This document shows positions 1 through 8,722 of a DNA stretch of 64,000 nt, piece by piece. Source of the DNA: Ureibacillus aquaedulcis (GTDB lineage: Bacteria; Bacillota; Bacilli; Bacillales_A; Planococcaceae). The stretch is taken from assembly GCF_030418165.1 (NCBI RefSeq), contig NZ_JAUHTQ010000003.1, forward strand, positions 124,001 through 188,000, in the 5' to 3' direction. Positions within the stretch are counted from its first letter, which is position 1, and each line of letters starts with the position of its first letter. The translations under genes were made by a program, and so were the position numbers. Under the pieces are notes generated by a model, which saw only the letters and a list, made by a program, of their open reading frames with translations, had not been told where the DNA came from and searched no databases.

Positions 1-64
1 TATTTATATTATAAATCTTATTACTTAGTTAGCTCTATGTCAAGGTTTAATTTGTATTTTTCCT

Positions 65-223
65 CTACTTTTCTCTTCCTTTCTTTGCATTTTCTGTTCT
101 TGAAACAAAAATATCATTACTTGCTACCTTTCGAATTACTTCTCCTACTGAATCGTCGTGATAACTAGCGCTTTGCTACTGTTCGGTTCACCTTTCCTTT
201 AGAATCGTAGTAAAACTAAGCAT
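65..223 (-). pseudogene. possible decayed gene remnant
   Basis: No intact gene is visible in the first 390 bases. On the minus strand two short open stretches read like protein, YYDSKGKVNRTVAKR followed in another frame by YHDDSVGEVIRKVASNDIF, separated by amber codons and a frame change and ending at a TAG at 65-67. There is no start codon. This could be the tail of a degraded gene or chance; I cannot assign a family. Confidence 0.25.
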
Positions 224-341
224 TTTGCCCCGTTGATATTGCTAAATGCCGAAATGCTGACTGTATGATTACAATGCCAGCTGCCCCTCACCTTTTCTCC
301 TAGTGGGATAGGATTGGGCTTTGAATTAGAAGGAAAGTCAT

Positions 342-366
342 GATTAAAATTCGGTAGAGGGGGTAA
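342..366 (+). promoter_or_regulatory. sigma-B-like promoter of the general stress protein gene
   Basis: GATTAA, 13 bases, then GGGTAA, close to the Bacillus sigma-B consensus GTTTAA-N13/14-GGGTAT. Transcription would start around 373, just before the ribosome site. The match is by eye and fits the general-stress identity of the gene it precedes. Confidence 0.45.
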
Positions 367-392
367 TATGTTACCATGAAAGGGTGATTGAA

Positions 393-881
393 ATGGATAA
401 CATGATGAAACAAGAAGAAATCGAAACAATGAGAGAATTAATTAAAGATATCGACATAGCTATGTTGACTACGTCAACAGAAGATGGGCTTGTTTCTCGT
501 CCCATGAAGACACAGGAAGTAGAGTTTGATGGCGACTTATGGTTTTTCACTAAAAAAGATACGGATAAATATGAAGAAATATTACATGATCAAGATGTTA
601 ATGTAGCATATGTAGGTAAATCCTATGTTTCTGTCCGTGGTAGAGCGGAAATCGTTGAAGATTTAGAAAAGAAAAAGGAATTGTGGAGCAAAGCATACGA
701 GAAAATTATGCAAACTTCCTATGATGATCCGAACTTGATCTTGATCAAAGTAAAGGTGGACGCAGCCGAATATTGGGATTCAGGAAATTTCATAAAGAAG
801 GTTGCCTTCTACTATAAACGCATGACAGGGCAAAGTTCTCAGTCAACAGATATTAATGACACGTTGGAATTAAATGATTAA
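393..881 (+). CDS. general stress protein 26-like FMN-binding protein
   Basis: A 162-aa protein of the pyridoxamine-phosphate-oxidase-like split-barrel family (general stress protein 26 / YdaG type), expected to bind a flavin and act as a small cytoplasmic oxidoreductase. Visible family features are the opening helix, AMLTTSTEDGLVSRPM (about residues 25-40), the strand LWFFTKKDTDKYEEI and the VSVRGRAEIVED segment. I chose ATG 393 over the GTG at 384 because GAAAGGG at 378-384 lies 8 bases upstream of 393. A sigma-B-like promoter precedes it and a hairpin terminator follows, so it is probably monocistronic. B. subtilis ydaG is sigma-B dependent, which agrees; the substrate is unknown. Confidence 0.85.
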   Translation: MDNMMKQEEIETMRELIKDIDIAMLTTSTEDGLVSRPMKTQEVEFDGDLWFFTKKDTDKYEEILHDQDVNVAYVGKSYVSVRGRAEIVEDLEKKKELWSKAYEKIMQTSYDDPNLILIKVKVDAAEYWDSGNFIKKVAFYYKRMTGQSSQSTDINDTLELND

Positions 882-888
882 CAAAAAA

Positions 889-920
889 TGGGTTGTCTGG
901 TTATAGGACAATCCATTTTG
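889..920 (+). terminator. intrinsic terminator
   Basis: Stem TGGGTTGTC / GACAATCCA with a 9-base loop, followed by TTTT, 8 bases after the stop codon of the general stress protein gene. Confidence 0.75.
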
Positions 921-967
921 CATTGATTCCTAGGTTCAGAACCCCATAGTAAAGTAAGAGAGAATTT

Positions 968-1261
968 TTAAACTTCTCTTTTTGATTTCTTACCCCTTAT
1001 ATACATAAACAAACTTCTAAAAAAGACAAAGTAGCTAAGCAGTAACAGTACCACTATTCCATATCCTTGTTTAGGGAAATTCTCAAAAATAAAATTTTTC
1101 TGGGTAATAACAAAATAATTTACCATAACTAATAAAATTAAATAATAAATGATAAATATCAGTTCCTTTTTTGCTTTGAACAGGAACGAAAATATTAACG
1201 TCAATACCGATACAACAGTAAAAATCCCCGTAAAATCGAGAACAAAGTTGGCGAATTCCAC
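968..1261 (-). CDS. small three-helix membrane protein, unknown
   Basis: A 97-aa hydrophobic protein with about three membrane segments (residues 10-28, 35-52 and 68-88) and a basic C-terminus (RGKKSKREV). It starts with GTG at 1261, preceded by AGGAG 8 bases upstream, which is why this frame is preferred over the overlapping minus-strand ORF at 1083-1331. I recognise no family and infer no function beyond membrane location. Confidence 0.55.
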   Translation of the reverse strand: MEFANFVLDFTGIFTVVSVLTLIFSFLFKAKKELIFIIYYLILLVMVNYFVITQKNFIFENFPKQGYGIVVLLLLSYFVFFRSLFMYIRGKKSKREV

Positions 1262-1604
1262 TTAGACCACTCCTATCAGTATTGCAAACTTTCATTTTGT
1301 AATTGATATCCATTAAGGTATTCCATATCATTACAAAAAAACCTTCTCCTTCACAATCCCGATTGCATATTACTGTACACAGTTGAGCCCCTAACGAAAT
1401 AAGCGGTCTTCTTAACCCTGCCTTTTACTCAAAGGCCACCCAACCTTTTAATGCTCTCAATTCTTCTAAATCTTCCAATGCTTCAGAAGCAGAGTAAGAT
1501 CCCTCTTACTATCCAATCTTCCCTTCCCTCTTCATTGTTTTGTTTCTCACATCCTTTAATTTTTAAAATTCGTGTAAAAATTTTAAGGAAAATTTGTTTA
1601 CTTA
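1262..1604. other. intergenic stretch without a convincing gene
   Basis: Short ORFs on both strands here lack a good ribosome site and do not read like protein. The only clear signals are at the right edge, where the padR operator/promoter begins. Confidence 0.5.
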
Positions 1605-1657
1605 TTCAGTTGGACTGTATATACTATTATTAAGTTCAACTATATAGTCAAACTGAA
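1597..1657 (+). promoter_or_regulatory. padR promoter with 15-bp inverted-repeat operator
   Basis: Two arms, TTCAGTTGGACTGTA at 1605-1619 and TATAGTCAAACTGAA at 1643-1657, are inverted repeats with 13 of 15 matches. A -10 TATACT at 1620-1625 with TTTACT at 1597-1602 (17-base spacer) lies against the left arm. PadR regulators commonly repress their own promoters, so this is probably the autoregulatory site, with bound repressor covering the -10 and start region. Confidence 0.6.
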
Positions 1658-1671
1658 TAGTAGGTGAGTAG

Positions 1672-1992
1672 ATGAAACATAAACTTTTGCCGTTATCCGA
1701 AACCATGCACTATATTTTACTGGCTCTACGCGAACCGCTTCATGGATATGCCATTATGCAAAAGATCGAAAAAATGAGTAAAGGCACAGTGATCTTGGCT
1801 GCGGGCACTTTATATGGAGCGATCGAGAATTTAAGTAAGCATGGCTGGATTGAGCCAGTATCCGGAGAGACTGGTAGACGAAAAGTTTACAAAATTACAG
1901 AGGATGGCCTGACAATTTTGAAGATCGAGCATCAAAGATTACTCCATATTTTATCATTATATGAAATGAGTGAGAGCGATGAGGAAATTTAA
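1672..1992 (+). CDS. PadR-family transcriptional regulator
   Basis: A 106-aa PadR-type winged-helix DNA-binding protein. The opening LSETMHYILLALREPLHGYAI (about residues 8-28) and the wing AGTLYGAIENLSKHGWIEP...GRRKVYKITEDG (about 44-80) are diagnostic. It is the short PadR-s2 form with a small dimerisation helix. The gene follows an inverted-repeat operator and overlaps the next gene by 14 bases. A PadR next to a DUF2812 membrane protein is a common Firmicute pair, so the regulator probably controls its own two-gene operon. Its ligand cannot be told from the sequence. Confidence 0.9.
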   Translation: MKHKLLPLSETMHYILLALREPLHGYAIMQKIEKMSKGTVILAAGTLYGAIENLSKHGWIEPVSGETGRRKVYKITEDGLTILKIEHQRLLHILSLYEMSESDEEI

Positions 1993-2548
1993 ATTGTTTT
2001 TAAATATTTTAAAAGAAGAGCAATGGTTAAATGAGCATTTACAAAAAGGGTATCAATGTACTAACGTTAGTGGAGTAGGACTCTATACATTTAAAAGAAC
2101 AGATAAAGCCCATATTATACGGCTGGATTATCAGGATTATTTATCAGCAGATAAATACAAAGAATACAAGATGATATACGAGGATTTCGGGTGGACACAT
2201 ATTAGAGGTTCGAGACTTGGCAGTATCCATTATTGGCAAAAAACAGCCGATAGTCAAAATGAGATTTTCTCGGATCGTCAATCCTTTGTACATTACTATA
2301 AACGATTAATGAATTACTCATTATCGCTGGCTTTTACGTTTTTGATCATTAGCTATATGATCTATGAGGATTCAAGTTTATATCAAACTCAGGGGCTTTG
2401 GGATATGGAAGGATCATTGTTTTGGAAAGCGTTTTTATTTGAAACACCTTTTGCCATTTTTAAAGCAATTCCCTTATTCATGATACTATTCTTTGGCATC
2501 AACTACTACCATGCATATCGCCAATACTCAACATTAAAAGAGAAATAG
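1979..2548 (+). CDS. DUF2812 membrane protein
   Basis: A 189-aa protein whose N-terminal half is the DUF2812 domain (ILKEEQWLNEHLQKGYQ, YTFKRTDKAHIIRLDYQDY, YEDFGWTHIRGSRLGSIHYW). Its C-terminal half has two membrane helices (about residues 113-130 and 152-174). I chose ATG 1979 over GTG 1970 because family members begin MRKFKLF or similar; it overlaps padR by 14 bases, implying translational coupling. In related operons such proteins are PadR targets and thought to act at the membrane; the biochemical role is unknown. It ends with a normal TAG stop. Confidence 0.85.
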   Translation: MRKFKLFLNILKEEQWLNEHLQKGYQCTNVSGVGLYTFKRTDKAHIIRLDYQDYLSADKYKEYKMIYEDFGWTHIRGSRLGSIHYWQKTADSQNEIFSDRQSFVHYYKRLMNYSLSLAFTFLIISYMIYEDSSLYQTQGLWDMEGSLFWKAFLFETPFAIFKAIPLFMILFFGINYYHAYRQYSTLKEK

Positions 2549-2591
2549 CATTTACCTAATACGAGAGAAGCTATTCAACTTCCTGATGAAT

Positions 2592-2618
2592 GTCCCTTAT
2601 ATAGGGACTTATTTTTTT
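2592..2618 (+). terminator. intrinsic terminator of the padR operon
   Basis: Perfect stem GTCCCT / AGGGAC around TATAT, then TTATTTTTTT. Confidence 0.8.
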
Positions 2619-2716
2619 GTTTACTTCGCAATATAGGTGAAATTTGAAATTCGCATTTCTTACAAAAGAATTGAGCCTTTATACGCAATAATAAAAGCAA
2701 CCCGGGTTCGGTTGCT

Positions 2717-3982
2717 CTACGTAACAGTAAAACGATTATTTAAATAAACCCAATTCTGAGGGGCCGGCAGGTTCAATTGCCAGTATGTTACACCCAACAA
2801 TTGATATTGGTCCACTAAATTATATTTTTCCTGATAACTTCTGATATCTTCAAACCAAACGATATGTTCCTCATTCCCCTTCCAATATCGATACCATGGT
2901 GAGGCAGCTGCCTGATCAAATTCAATCACTGTGTTGGCAGAGATTGCCTGGTTTTGGGCCCCATTAACCGACAAAGCCGTGGTCGTATTATCGATTATCC
3001 GCCAATCATATCCATACAACGGAAAAGCAATTTGTACCTTACGGGAATCAATCAAACTTGTTGCATACCGGACAACCTGATGCATCCACCACAACGGGGC
3101 TATCGGATCGGGCGGACCGCCTGGATATCCATAATCAATTGTCATAACAGCTACTACGTCCGCTATCGATCCAATTGCCTGATAGTCATAGGCTCCTACA
3201 ATACGATTCGTTGGAAGGTCTTCTGTTTTTGCATGTACATTCACATGTAGAATGCGTGTACCAAGAGCAGCTTTTAATTCAGTTAGCAATCGATTAAAAT
3301 CTCCCCTTCGTGCTGGAGGAATAAATTCAATATCAAGGGAAACTCCGTCATATTCTTTTTCATTCACAAACCGCAGTAAACTATCTATTAAATTTCTCCG
3401 GTAAACTGGATTAGCAAACACATTCCCCGCTAATTCAGCACTAAAACCCTCGGATGTAAAGTTGCGAATCATTAAAAGAGGCCTGACACCCAGACTCTTG
3501 CTTTCCCTAACGACCTGTGTATCATCCAATAGCACATAGGCATAGCCTTGTGATGTGAACGAATAAGAAACAACTGCTATATACGTAAGCGAATTGGATA
3601 AAGTCCGAAGAATTGGTAAAGCGGACTGTGGTGAGTATGGGATAATAAATCCTAGCGTTTCAATTTGGGGTTTCAGTGGAGTTGGAAGCAGGATTCTCCG
3701 GCCAATAGTTAATTGACTTGGATCTAACCCTGGATTTGCTTGTAATATAGCTTGTATCGTAGTTTTAAAACGATTAGCTACCTGCCAAAACGTATCCCCT
3801 GCTTTGACTGTATAAGGTCTGTTCTGAACAACAGCTTGGTCTGGAATGTAAAGAGCAAGACCGGGTATGATGGCACTCATGGAAGGCAAACCATTCACCT
3901 CAACAATAGTAGAAACCTGAACCTGATAGAGATTTGCAATTTGCCATAGGGATTCTCCCCTCTTGACAACATGAACGGTCAT
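2717..3982 (-). CDS. sleL: LysM-GH18 spore peptidoglycan N-acetylglucosaminidase (SleL/YaaH type)
   Basis: A 421-aa enzyme with two N-terminal LysM repeats (VHVVKRGESLWQIANLY at about 3-19 and YTVKAGDTFWQVANRF at about 54-69) and a GH18 catalytic barrel. The GH18 DxxDxDxE region appears as DGVSLDIEF, with Glu as the acid. The architecture matches SleL/YaaH, which degrades muramic-delta-lactam cortex during germination. The open frame extends 58 codons upstream, but ATG 3982 is preferred: AAGGGGGTG lies 6-7 bases before it and family members begin at MTVHVVKRGESLW. There is no signal peptide, as expected for a protein made in the mother cell. It lies tail-to-tail with the DUF2812 operon. Confidence 0.85.
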   Translation of the reverse strand: MTVHVVKRGESLWQIANLYQVQVSTIVEVNGLPSMSAIIPGLALYIPDQAVVQNRPYTVKAGDTFWQVANRFKTTIQAILQANPGLDPSQLTIGRRILLPTPLKPQIETLGFIIPYSPQSALPILRTLSNSLTYIAVVSYSFTSQGYAYVLLDDTQVVRESKSLGVRPLLMIRNFTSEGFSAELAGNVFANPVYRRNLIDSLLRFVNEKEYDGVSLDIEFIPPARRGDFNRLLTELKAALGTRILHVNVHAKTEDLPTNRIVGAYDYQAIGSIADVVAVMTIDYGYPGGPPDPIAPLWWMHQVVRYATSLIDSRKVQIAFPLYGYDWRIIDNTTTALSVNGAQNQAISANTVIEFDQAAASPWYRYWKGNEEHIVWFEDIRSYQEKYNLVDQYQLLGVTYWQLNLPAPQNWVYLNNRFTVT

Positions 3983-4178
3983 TCGTTTCACCCCCTTGTT
4001 CCCAGTATATGGTCCTGCATTCGTTAAATAGCACCTAAAAATGGGGGATACCGACATATTTAATACTCTATTATAATCATGATCAAACTGAGTCAATCCA
4101 GATTTGGGAGTGGGGCTGGGGATGAATTTTGTTCTCATTCCCCCCTTCCCTTTCATCCTTAATCATACTTTGAACCTA

Positions 4179-5339
4179 TTATGAATCAAGTTTATTGTCG
4201 TAAAGAAACTTCAATCTTTTTAACTGGCTTTTCGAAGAAACACGTCTTAACAGATAATCTCTTAATTTTATAAAGATACGATTTTCTGACTGCGCTACTT
4301 CTCCAATCCGTCGGGACATTTTGATTATTTTAGCTGTCCTCTTTACTCTCAATTTTTCAAAATGCTTAAAGGCATCTTCCATACTTGAAAATTTACTTAT
4401 GCACGATGCCAGAATTATGGCATCTTCAATTGCCTGACCGGCTCCTTGCCCCATATTCGGAGTTGTTGCGTGTGCGGCATCCCCAATTAGAAGGATTCTT
4501 CCGAACGCAAATTGCTTAATAGGAACAATATCAATAATGTCGTTATGAAGTATGGCTTCAGCTTTCGTTAGATTGATCAGCTCAGGGATAGGGGCATGAT
4601 AATCTTTAAACAGGGTAAAGATTTCATTTTTTCTTAACCTGGCAGTTTCCGAATCATTATATGGAGCATTTACACAAGCGAACCAATATACTTTTTGTCC
4701 GGCCAGTGGAACAATGCCAAAGCGCCCATTCGGTCCCCACGTTTCTGAAGCTGCATTCTGATAACGTTTGATTTGATCAACATCAGCAACACCTCTCCAG
4801 CAGGTATAACCGGCATATCGAGGATATGAATCAGGGATAAGCTTTTTACGGAACAGGGAATGAATTCCATCTGATGCGATAACATAATTTGCCGTTGCTA
4901 CCGACCCATCCTCAAATGTTAGCCTGACTACATTTTCATCTTGAAAGAAATCCACACACTTCTTCCCGCATAAAACGGTTTCTTGCTTAAGATTTCTAAG
5001 CAGAATTCCATGCAATGCTGCTCTATGGATGGTTACATTATCTGTGCCAAATTGTTCACTGATAAACTTCGTATCCATTTTATTGATTTGTTTTCCAGTT
5101 TCATCATAAATAATCATTGCCTCAAGTATTCTTCCGGCTTCAATTACTTGTTGATCCAAGTCAAGTTTTGCTAATGCTTTTATAGCATTGTTGCCTATAC
5201 CTAAACCCGCTCCCACGGATTTAATTTCTGATGAACCTTCAAAAACGACGGTCTCTATCCCAGCCTGTTGTAGAGCAATTGCCGTACATAAACCTCCAAT
5301 GCCGCCCCCAACAATGGCAATCCTTCCTTTAAACCCCAT
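4179..5339 (-). CDS. FAD-dependent aromatic-type monooxygenase
   Basis: A 386-aa class A flavoprotein hydroxylase (PHBH / UbiH / salicylate hydroxylase-like). It shows the N-terminal dinucleotide fold VGGGIGGLCTAIALQQAG (residues 9-26) and the second FAD motif GDAAHATTPNMGQGAGQAIED (about 287-307). These enzymes use NAD(P)H and O2 to hydroxylate small, often aromatic substrates; the substrate here is unknown. ATG 5339 has AAGGGAGCGAAGGAA upstream. No catabolic neighbours point to a pathway, so it may be a stand-alone housekeeping or detoxification enzyme. Confidence 0.8.
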   Translation of the reverse strand: MGFKGRIAIVGGGIGGLCTAIALQQAGIETVVFEGSSEIKSVGAGLGIGNNAIKALAKLDLDQQVIEAGRILEAMIIYDETGKQINKMDTKFISEQFGTDNVTIHRAALHGILLRNLKQETVLCGKKCVDFFQDENVVRLTFEDGSVATANYVIASDGIHSLFRKKLIPDSYPRYAGYTCWRGVADVDQIKRYQNAASETWGPNGRFGIVPLAGQKVYWFACVNAPYNDSETARLRKNEIFTLFKDYHAPIPELINLTKAEAILHNDIIDIVPIKQFAFGRILLIGDAAHATTPNMGQGAGQAIEDAIILASCISKFSSMEDAFKHFEKLRVKRTAKIIKMSRRIGEVAQSENRIFIKLRDYLLRRVSSKSQLKRLKFLYDNKLDS

Positions 5340-5392
5340 TTCCTTCGCTCCCTTAGCATCTAACTAAATTTTTTTATCTTGTTTAGTATTTG

Positions 5393-5683
5393 CTATTTAC
5401 TCATTACCTTTCGACCAAGTAAATATAAACTAAGTATCAATAACAGGAACGGGAATCCTTCAACTGCCAAGAAGCCTATCGCTCCTGCATATTCAGAAGT
5501 TCCATCATCTCCTGCCAATGCTCCTACTAGTAGAGCAAATGGTATTGTTACGACGTTTATTAATAGCATGGCAATAAAAAAGAATATTTCTAGATAATAC
5601 GTTGGGGCTAGCTTCTTTAATCCAGTCAATACCATACCTCCAACAAGGAATGCGATGAATAAAATGATAATGATTCTTTCCAT
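5393..5683 (-). CDS. small membrane protein, unknown
   Basis: A 96-aa hydrophobic protein with three predicted membrane helices (about residues 2-20, 32-55 and 70-90), ending LGRKVMSK. The frame opens 13 codons earlier, but ATG 5683 has GGAGGTTAAC about 10 bases upstream and gives a protein starting at the first helix. No family recognised; it sits just upstream of the flavoprotein gene on the same strand. Confidence 0.6.
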   Translation of the reverse strand: MERIIIILFIAFLVGGMVLTGLKKLAPTYYLEIFFFIAMLLINVVTIPFALLVGALAGDDGTSEYAGAIGFLAVEGFPFLLLILSLYLLGRKVMSK

Positions 5684-5739
5684 TTTTATGTTAACCTCCA
5701 TAGTTGCTTTATAAATAGGCAAATCGCTTTTTGAATTAT

Positions 5740-6132
5740 TTAATCAACTAATATTTTCTGTCTTTCTATTTCTATATTATCAGCATTATAGTTCGCAATA
5801 TCATATTCTATATAAACAGTATCCCCTTGCTGTAAATTCTTCAAAGCAAGAGACTCTCCTTTTTGGTTTACAATTTTCTAGGTACTTGTTCTTTTAACTT
5901 TAATCTGTTTTTGATCATCTTCGTAAGAAAGATTACTTTCTTTTGCGTACTTAATAAATGCTTTTGAGATATCCACATAAATAAAATTGCTATCTGAATA
6001 TGAAAAAAGACCTGATGTCAGATCGTTTCCACCGTTAATTTCACTTGTTTCAGTATTAGTATTTATTGAGATGCAACCAATTAAAAAAGCAACCGGAAGT
6101 AAAATAAAAAAGTAACTGCTCATGATTTTCAT
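5740..6132 (-). pseudogene. lipoprotein gene interrupted by an in-frame amber codon
   Basis: The first 84 codons encode a lipoprotein: signal peptide and lipobox FLIGC (Cys at residue 20), then an acidic exported domain ending KRTST. A TAG at 5878-5880 stops it. The same frame then runs a further 45 codons (KIVNQKGESLALKNLQQGDT onward, through VYIEYDI) to a TAA at 5740. The continuation reads as a coherent beta-rich domain, so the ancestral protein was about 130 aa. AGGAG lies upstream of ATG 6132. A nonsense mutation or sequence error is the simplest reading; readthrough is possible but unsupported. The family was not recognised. Confidence 0.7.
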
Positions 6133-6231
6133 ATTTTTTTTTTCTCCTGTTTAAAATGACTGAATGCTTTTCAAGTCCATCCCCTTAAATTTAGACATTT
6201 ATTTCAGTAAAAAGTTTCAAAATGCTGGTTT

Positions 6232-6290
6232 GATTAATTGACCCATTATTAAAAAAGCGATCCTTCTTTAGAAGAATCGCACCCTTTAAC
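6232..6290. repeat. intergenic palindromic element, copy 1
   Basis: Core stem GCGATCCTTCT / AGAAGAATCGC preceded by GACCCATTATTAAAAAA. It lies 54 bases after the stop of the minus-strand P-loop kinase-like gene. Confidence 0.7.
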
Positions 6291-6344
6291 AGAAGACCTG
6301 ATTTCATTTTAATCTTACTAATATAGAAGAAATCTTGCACAAAA

Positions 6345-7001
6345 TTATTTGCTTTTAAATTTAAATGTATTTTTCTCTACACATATTGCTTCATCAAGAG
6401 ATTTGATCATAACATCAAAATGCTGACTGTATGGGTGCATAAATACTTCGTATTGAATCCGGCGTTCTTCATGAGAGTGCCTTAAATAATTGAGATTGGC
6501 GCCCCTTTCAACAATATCACGGCTCGACCTTCTCAATAATTCAGTTTCACCATCTGTATAAAAGTAAATTTTCAGATCAAATAAATCCGGATTAATAAAT
6601 GCGACACTCATTCCTTCGACAATCGTTACTTTATTTTTCGAAGAGACTAACTCGCTTTTCATAAAATGCGTAGCTAGCGTATATAAATCTAAACCAGCTC
6701 TAACCATCCAAATATCCCTTTCTAAAGAAGGCAAATGATGAGCTGATGGATGGCAAGCCGTCATTTTGAAACGGTGATCTTCATTTTGATATGTATAGTC
6801 AATCATTGCATGCTTTCTTATGCTTGAACTCACAATATATGGATCTGTATTAATATAATTCACTTCATTTTGGTTTAGTAGGTTTACAAGCCTATTGGCA
6901 AACGTTGTTTTTCCTGCAGCCCCATGTCCTGAAATACCAATAACAAGCCGTTCCTCGGCCAGTCGGATCCACTCTACTATTTCTTGCAATAACTTATTCA
7001 T
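6345..7001 (-). CDS. uridine-kinase-like P-loop NTPase
   Basis: A 218-aa P-loop protein of the uridine kinase / phosphoribulokinase fold, with Walker A GHGAAGKTT (about residues 25-33) and a DPY substrate-side motif near residue 53. Such short Firmicute proteins are annotated as uridine kinase-like, but the true phosphoryl acceptor is unproven. It lies 14 bases downstream of the GrpB gene on the same strand, and the two are probably one transcript. A palindromic element follows. Confidence 0.75.
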   Translation of the reverse strand: MNKLLQEIVEWIRLAEERLVIGISGHGAAGKTTFANRLVNLLNQNEVNYINTDPYIVSSSIRKHAMIDYTYQNEDHRFKMTACHPSAHHLPSLERDIWMVRAGLDLYTLATHFMKSELVSSKNKVTIVEGMSVAFINPDLFDLKIYFYTDGETELLRRSSRDIVERGANLNYLRHSHEERRIQYEVFMHPYSQHFDVMIKSLDEAICVEKNTFKFKSK

Positions 7002-7015
7002 CTCTCTCCCCCTAG

Positions 7016-7549
7016 CTATAAGAGTCTTTTTGCATAAATATCTTTAACAAACTCCTCTTTAACAGCTGTATATTCATGAATAGTTGCCGTGTTAGTTTGT
7101 CGCAAATAATCTTTTTTAAGATTGCGATATTCCATTCTTTTATCGCTATTTGCATTTAAAAAATCCCTAAAAAAGACGAGGTTTTCCCACAATTCCCCTT
7201 TAAAAACTACTGCATGAACATAGTGTGTTTTAACATCGAAAGTTTCATCTTCAAATTTGGCAAATACTACTTCATTCGGTCTTTCTACACGTAATCGGTA
7301 AAAACCGATCTTACGAAGTTTTCTTTCCATTTCTTTATCAATGTTAGTAATATCCTCTACACCAAGTAAAATATCAATAATCGGCTTTGCACTTATTCCA
7401 AAAATTGCGGTACTTCCAATATGCTCTATACGATTTCCGTCAATTTCCAAGACAGCTTGCATTTCTGTCTTCACCTTTGAAAATTCAATTTTCCATTCTT
7501 CGTCAAAAGGTACAATTCTTACTTCATTATTTTTTAGTCCCAATTTCAT
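7016..7549 (-). CDS. GrpB (UPF0157) family protein
   Basis: A 177-aa GrpB family protein of the nucleotidyltransferase superfamily. It shows EIDGNRIEHIGSTAI (about residues 35-49) followed by GISAKPIIDILLGV, a pattern typical of the group, and YVHAVVFKGELWENLVFFRD. Members are sometimes fused to CoaE-like kinases, which makes the adjacent P-loop kinase gene 14 bases downstream a meaningful partner. Activity is unknown. ATG 7549 follows a GGGGG ribosome site. Confidence 0.85.
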   Translation of the reverse strand: MKLGLKNNEVRIVPFDEEWKIEFSKVKTEMQAVLEIDGNRIEHIGSTAIFGISAKPIIDILLGVEDITNIDKEMERKLRKIGFYRLRVERPNEVVFAKFEDETFDVKTHYVHAVVFKGELWENLVFFRDFLNANSDKRMEYRNLKKDYLRQTNTATIHEYTAVKEEFVKDIYAKRLL

Positions 7550-7653
7550 ATAATATCCCCCTTTGTTTACTCACCTGAACAAGACGAATAAAGCGAAAAT
7601 GTCCTGCCGATTTCTGGAATTAACTACTGTGTTAGAATTAACTTAGTGAAGAA

Positions 7654-7693
7654 AACCGCTAGAGAAAGAATTCATTCTCTAACGGTTATATTT
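7654..7693 (-). terminator. hairpin terminator, probably bidirectional
   Basis: Long stem AACCGcTAGAGAA / TTCTCTAaCGGTT around GAATTCA. It has T-rich sequence on both sides and lies downstream of the minus-strand DUF4181-like gene. Confidence 0.55.
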
Positions 7694-7783
7694 TTTAGTA
7701 CATGCAGTAAATCCTTGTTCAACTAAGCTCATCAGAAATGTTAAGTGTAGCCCTTTTCAAAATAAAGGCCCTGATTGCCTACA

Positions 7784-8215
7784 TTAGTATTCCTTGTTAT
7801 TCAGTAATCCAAAAAAATCAGTCGAGAAAATGAATATTACAAATGATGCTAAGATCACTAATTGAATGGTCGTGAAAATATAATCATTTCTGTTTTCTGC
7901 ATACTTTTTCTCCATGATTATTCTAACTATTTCAGTTATAAATATTAATGCAAATACAAGAACATGTGATTCTAAAAACCAAATATGTTCTAGAGGATCA
8001 CTTGTAACATTTAAGAAGAAATCAACAAGTATAAATACAATGAAAAGAATTCGAATTGCCCAATCAATCTTTTTGTGTTTCTCATTTACATGACTATAGG
8101 AAAACATTTTTTTCTTTTCAACTCTAAGCCGTTTCCTTAAAGGTTTATTAATGAAAAAAAGAAAAAGTCCAAAAATAGATAATACTAAAATTAAATTCAA
8201 TAAAACACTCCACAT
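7784..8215 (-). CDS. DUF4181-like membrane protein
   Basis: A 143-aa protein with an N-terminal helix, the cytoplasmic segment LRKRLRVEKKKMFSYSHVNEKHKKIDW (about residues 26-52) and three further helices. The segment ending in the K-F-S-Y-x-H-V-N-E-x-H-K pattern resembles DUF4181 proteins of Bacillus. ATG 8215 follows AGGTGGTGATTC. Function unknown. Confidence 0.65.
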   Translation of the reverse strand: MWSVLLNLILVLSIFGLFLFFINKPLRKRLRVEKKKMFSYSHVNEKHKKIDWAIRILFIVFILVDFFLNVTSDPLEHIWFLESHVLVFALIFITEIVRIIMEKKYAENRNDYIFTTIQLVILASFVIFIFSTDFFGLLNNKEY

Positions 8216-8279
8216 AAATGAATCACCACCTAAGGGTTTCCCTTTATCACCATGTATCTTATTTCGAAAAAAGTTCTGT

Positions 8280-8323
8280 AGAGTGGAAAAACAATTCCTT
8301 ATTCAAGCGAAGCGCCCTTTTTG
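8280..8323. repeat. intergenic palindromic element, copy 2 (partial)
   Basis: Contains the CCTTATTCAAGCGAAGCGCCC core of the second subtype, with the left arm poorly preserved. It lies downstream of the minus-strand gene at 8405. Confidence 0.55.
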
Positions 8324-8404
8324 AGAAATGTTCAATTAAAAGCTTCTTCATTTACCTGCAAACTTCGCAATTTTCTTTGGCTAGAGGACACCCTACAAGC
8401 AGAA

Positions 8405-8626
8405 TTACCACCGGTTATTATTCTTATAATTTTTCGTATGAAGATAAACTCTATTATCAATTTCTGCCCGGCTACCGATGAAACTCATGATTGCCACCAA
8501 AATTCCAAAGAAAACAAAAGCAGCTCGGTAATAACCCTGGAACATGGAAACAAAGGACGCTACCATCAGTAAAATCATTATGATGATTACTATTATCTGT
8601 CTTTTACCTCTTTTCTTCTCTCCCAT
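8405..8626 (-). CDS. small two-helix membrane protein
   Basis: A 73-aa protein with a basic N-terminus (MGEKKRGKR), two membrane helices (about residues 10-28 and 33-50) and a short polar tail. A strong site GGAGGT lies 6 bases before ATG 8626, which supports translation. The family is unknown to me. It is followed by a copy of the palindromic element. Confidence 0.6.
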   Translation of the reverse strand: MGEKKRGKRQIIVIIIMILLMVASFVSMFQGYYRAAFVFFGILVAIMSFIGSRAEIDNRVYLHTKNYKNNNRW

Positions 8627-8722
8627 AGTTCAACCTCCAATCCGTTCGGCAATAATGTTTGATTTAAATGTATCTGCATTCATCAAAACCAAAATTCTTA
8701 TGAGGTTATTATCTATTGTTAA

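Noticed and set aside
1083..1331. Minus-strand ORF overlapping the small membrane protein gene
   Set aside because: Cys/Tyr-rich, poor protein character, start far from its AGGAG site.
2717..4156. Longer 479-codon version of the SleL-type gene
   Set aside because: The extra 58 residues precede the usual family start; a strong ribosome site lies directly before ATG 3982.
8218..8572. Two overlapping plus-strand ORFs of 83-87 codons
   Set aside because: They run antisense to a better-supported small gene and through an element copy; no ribosome site.
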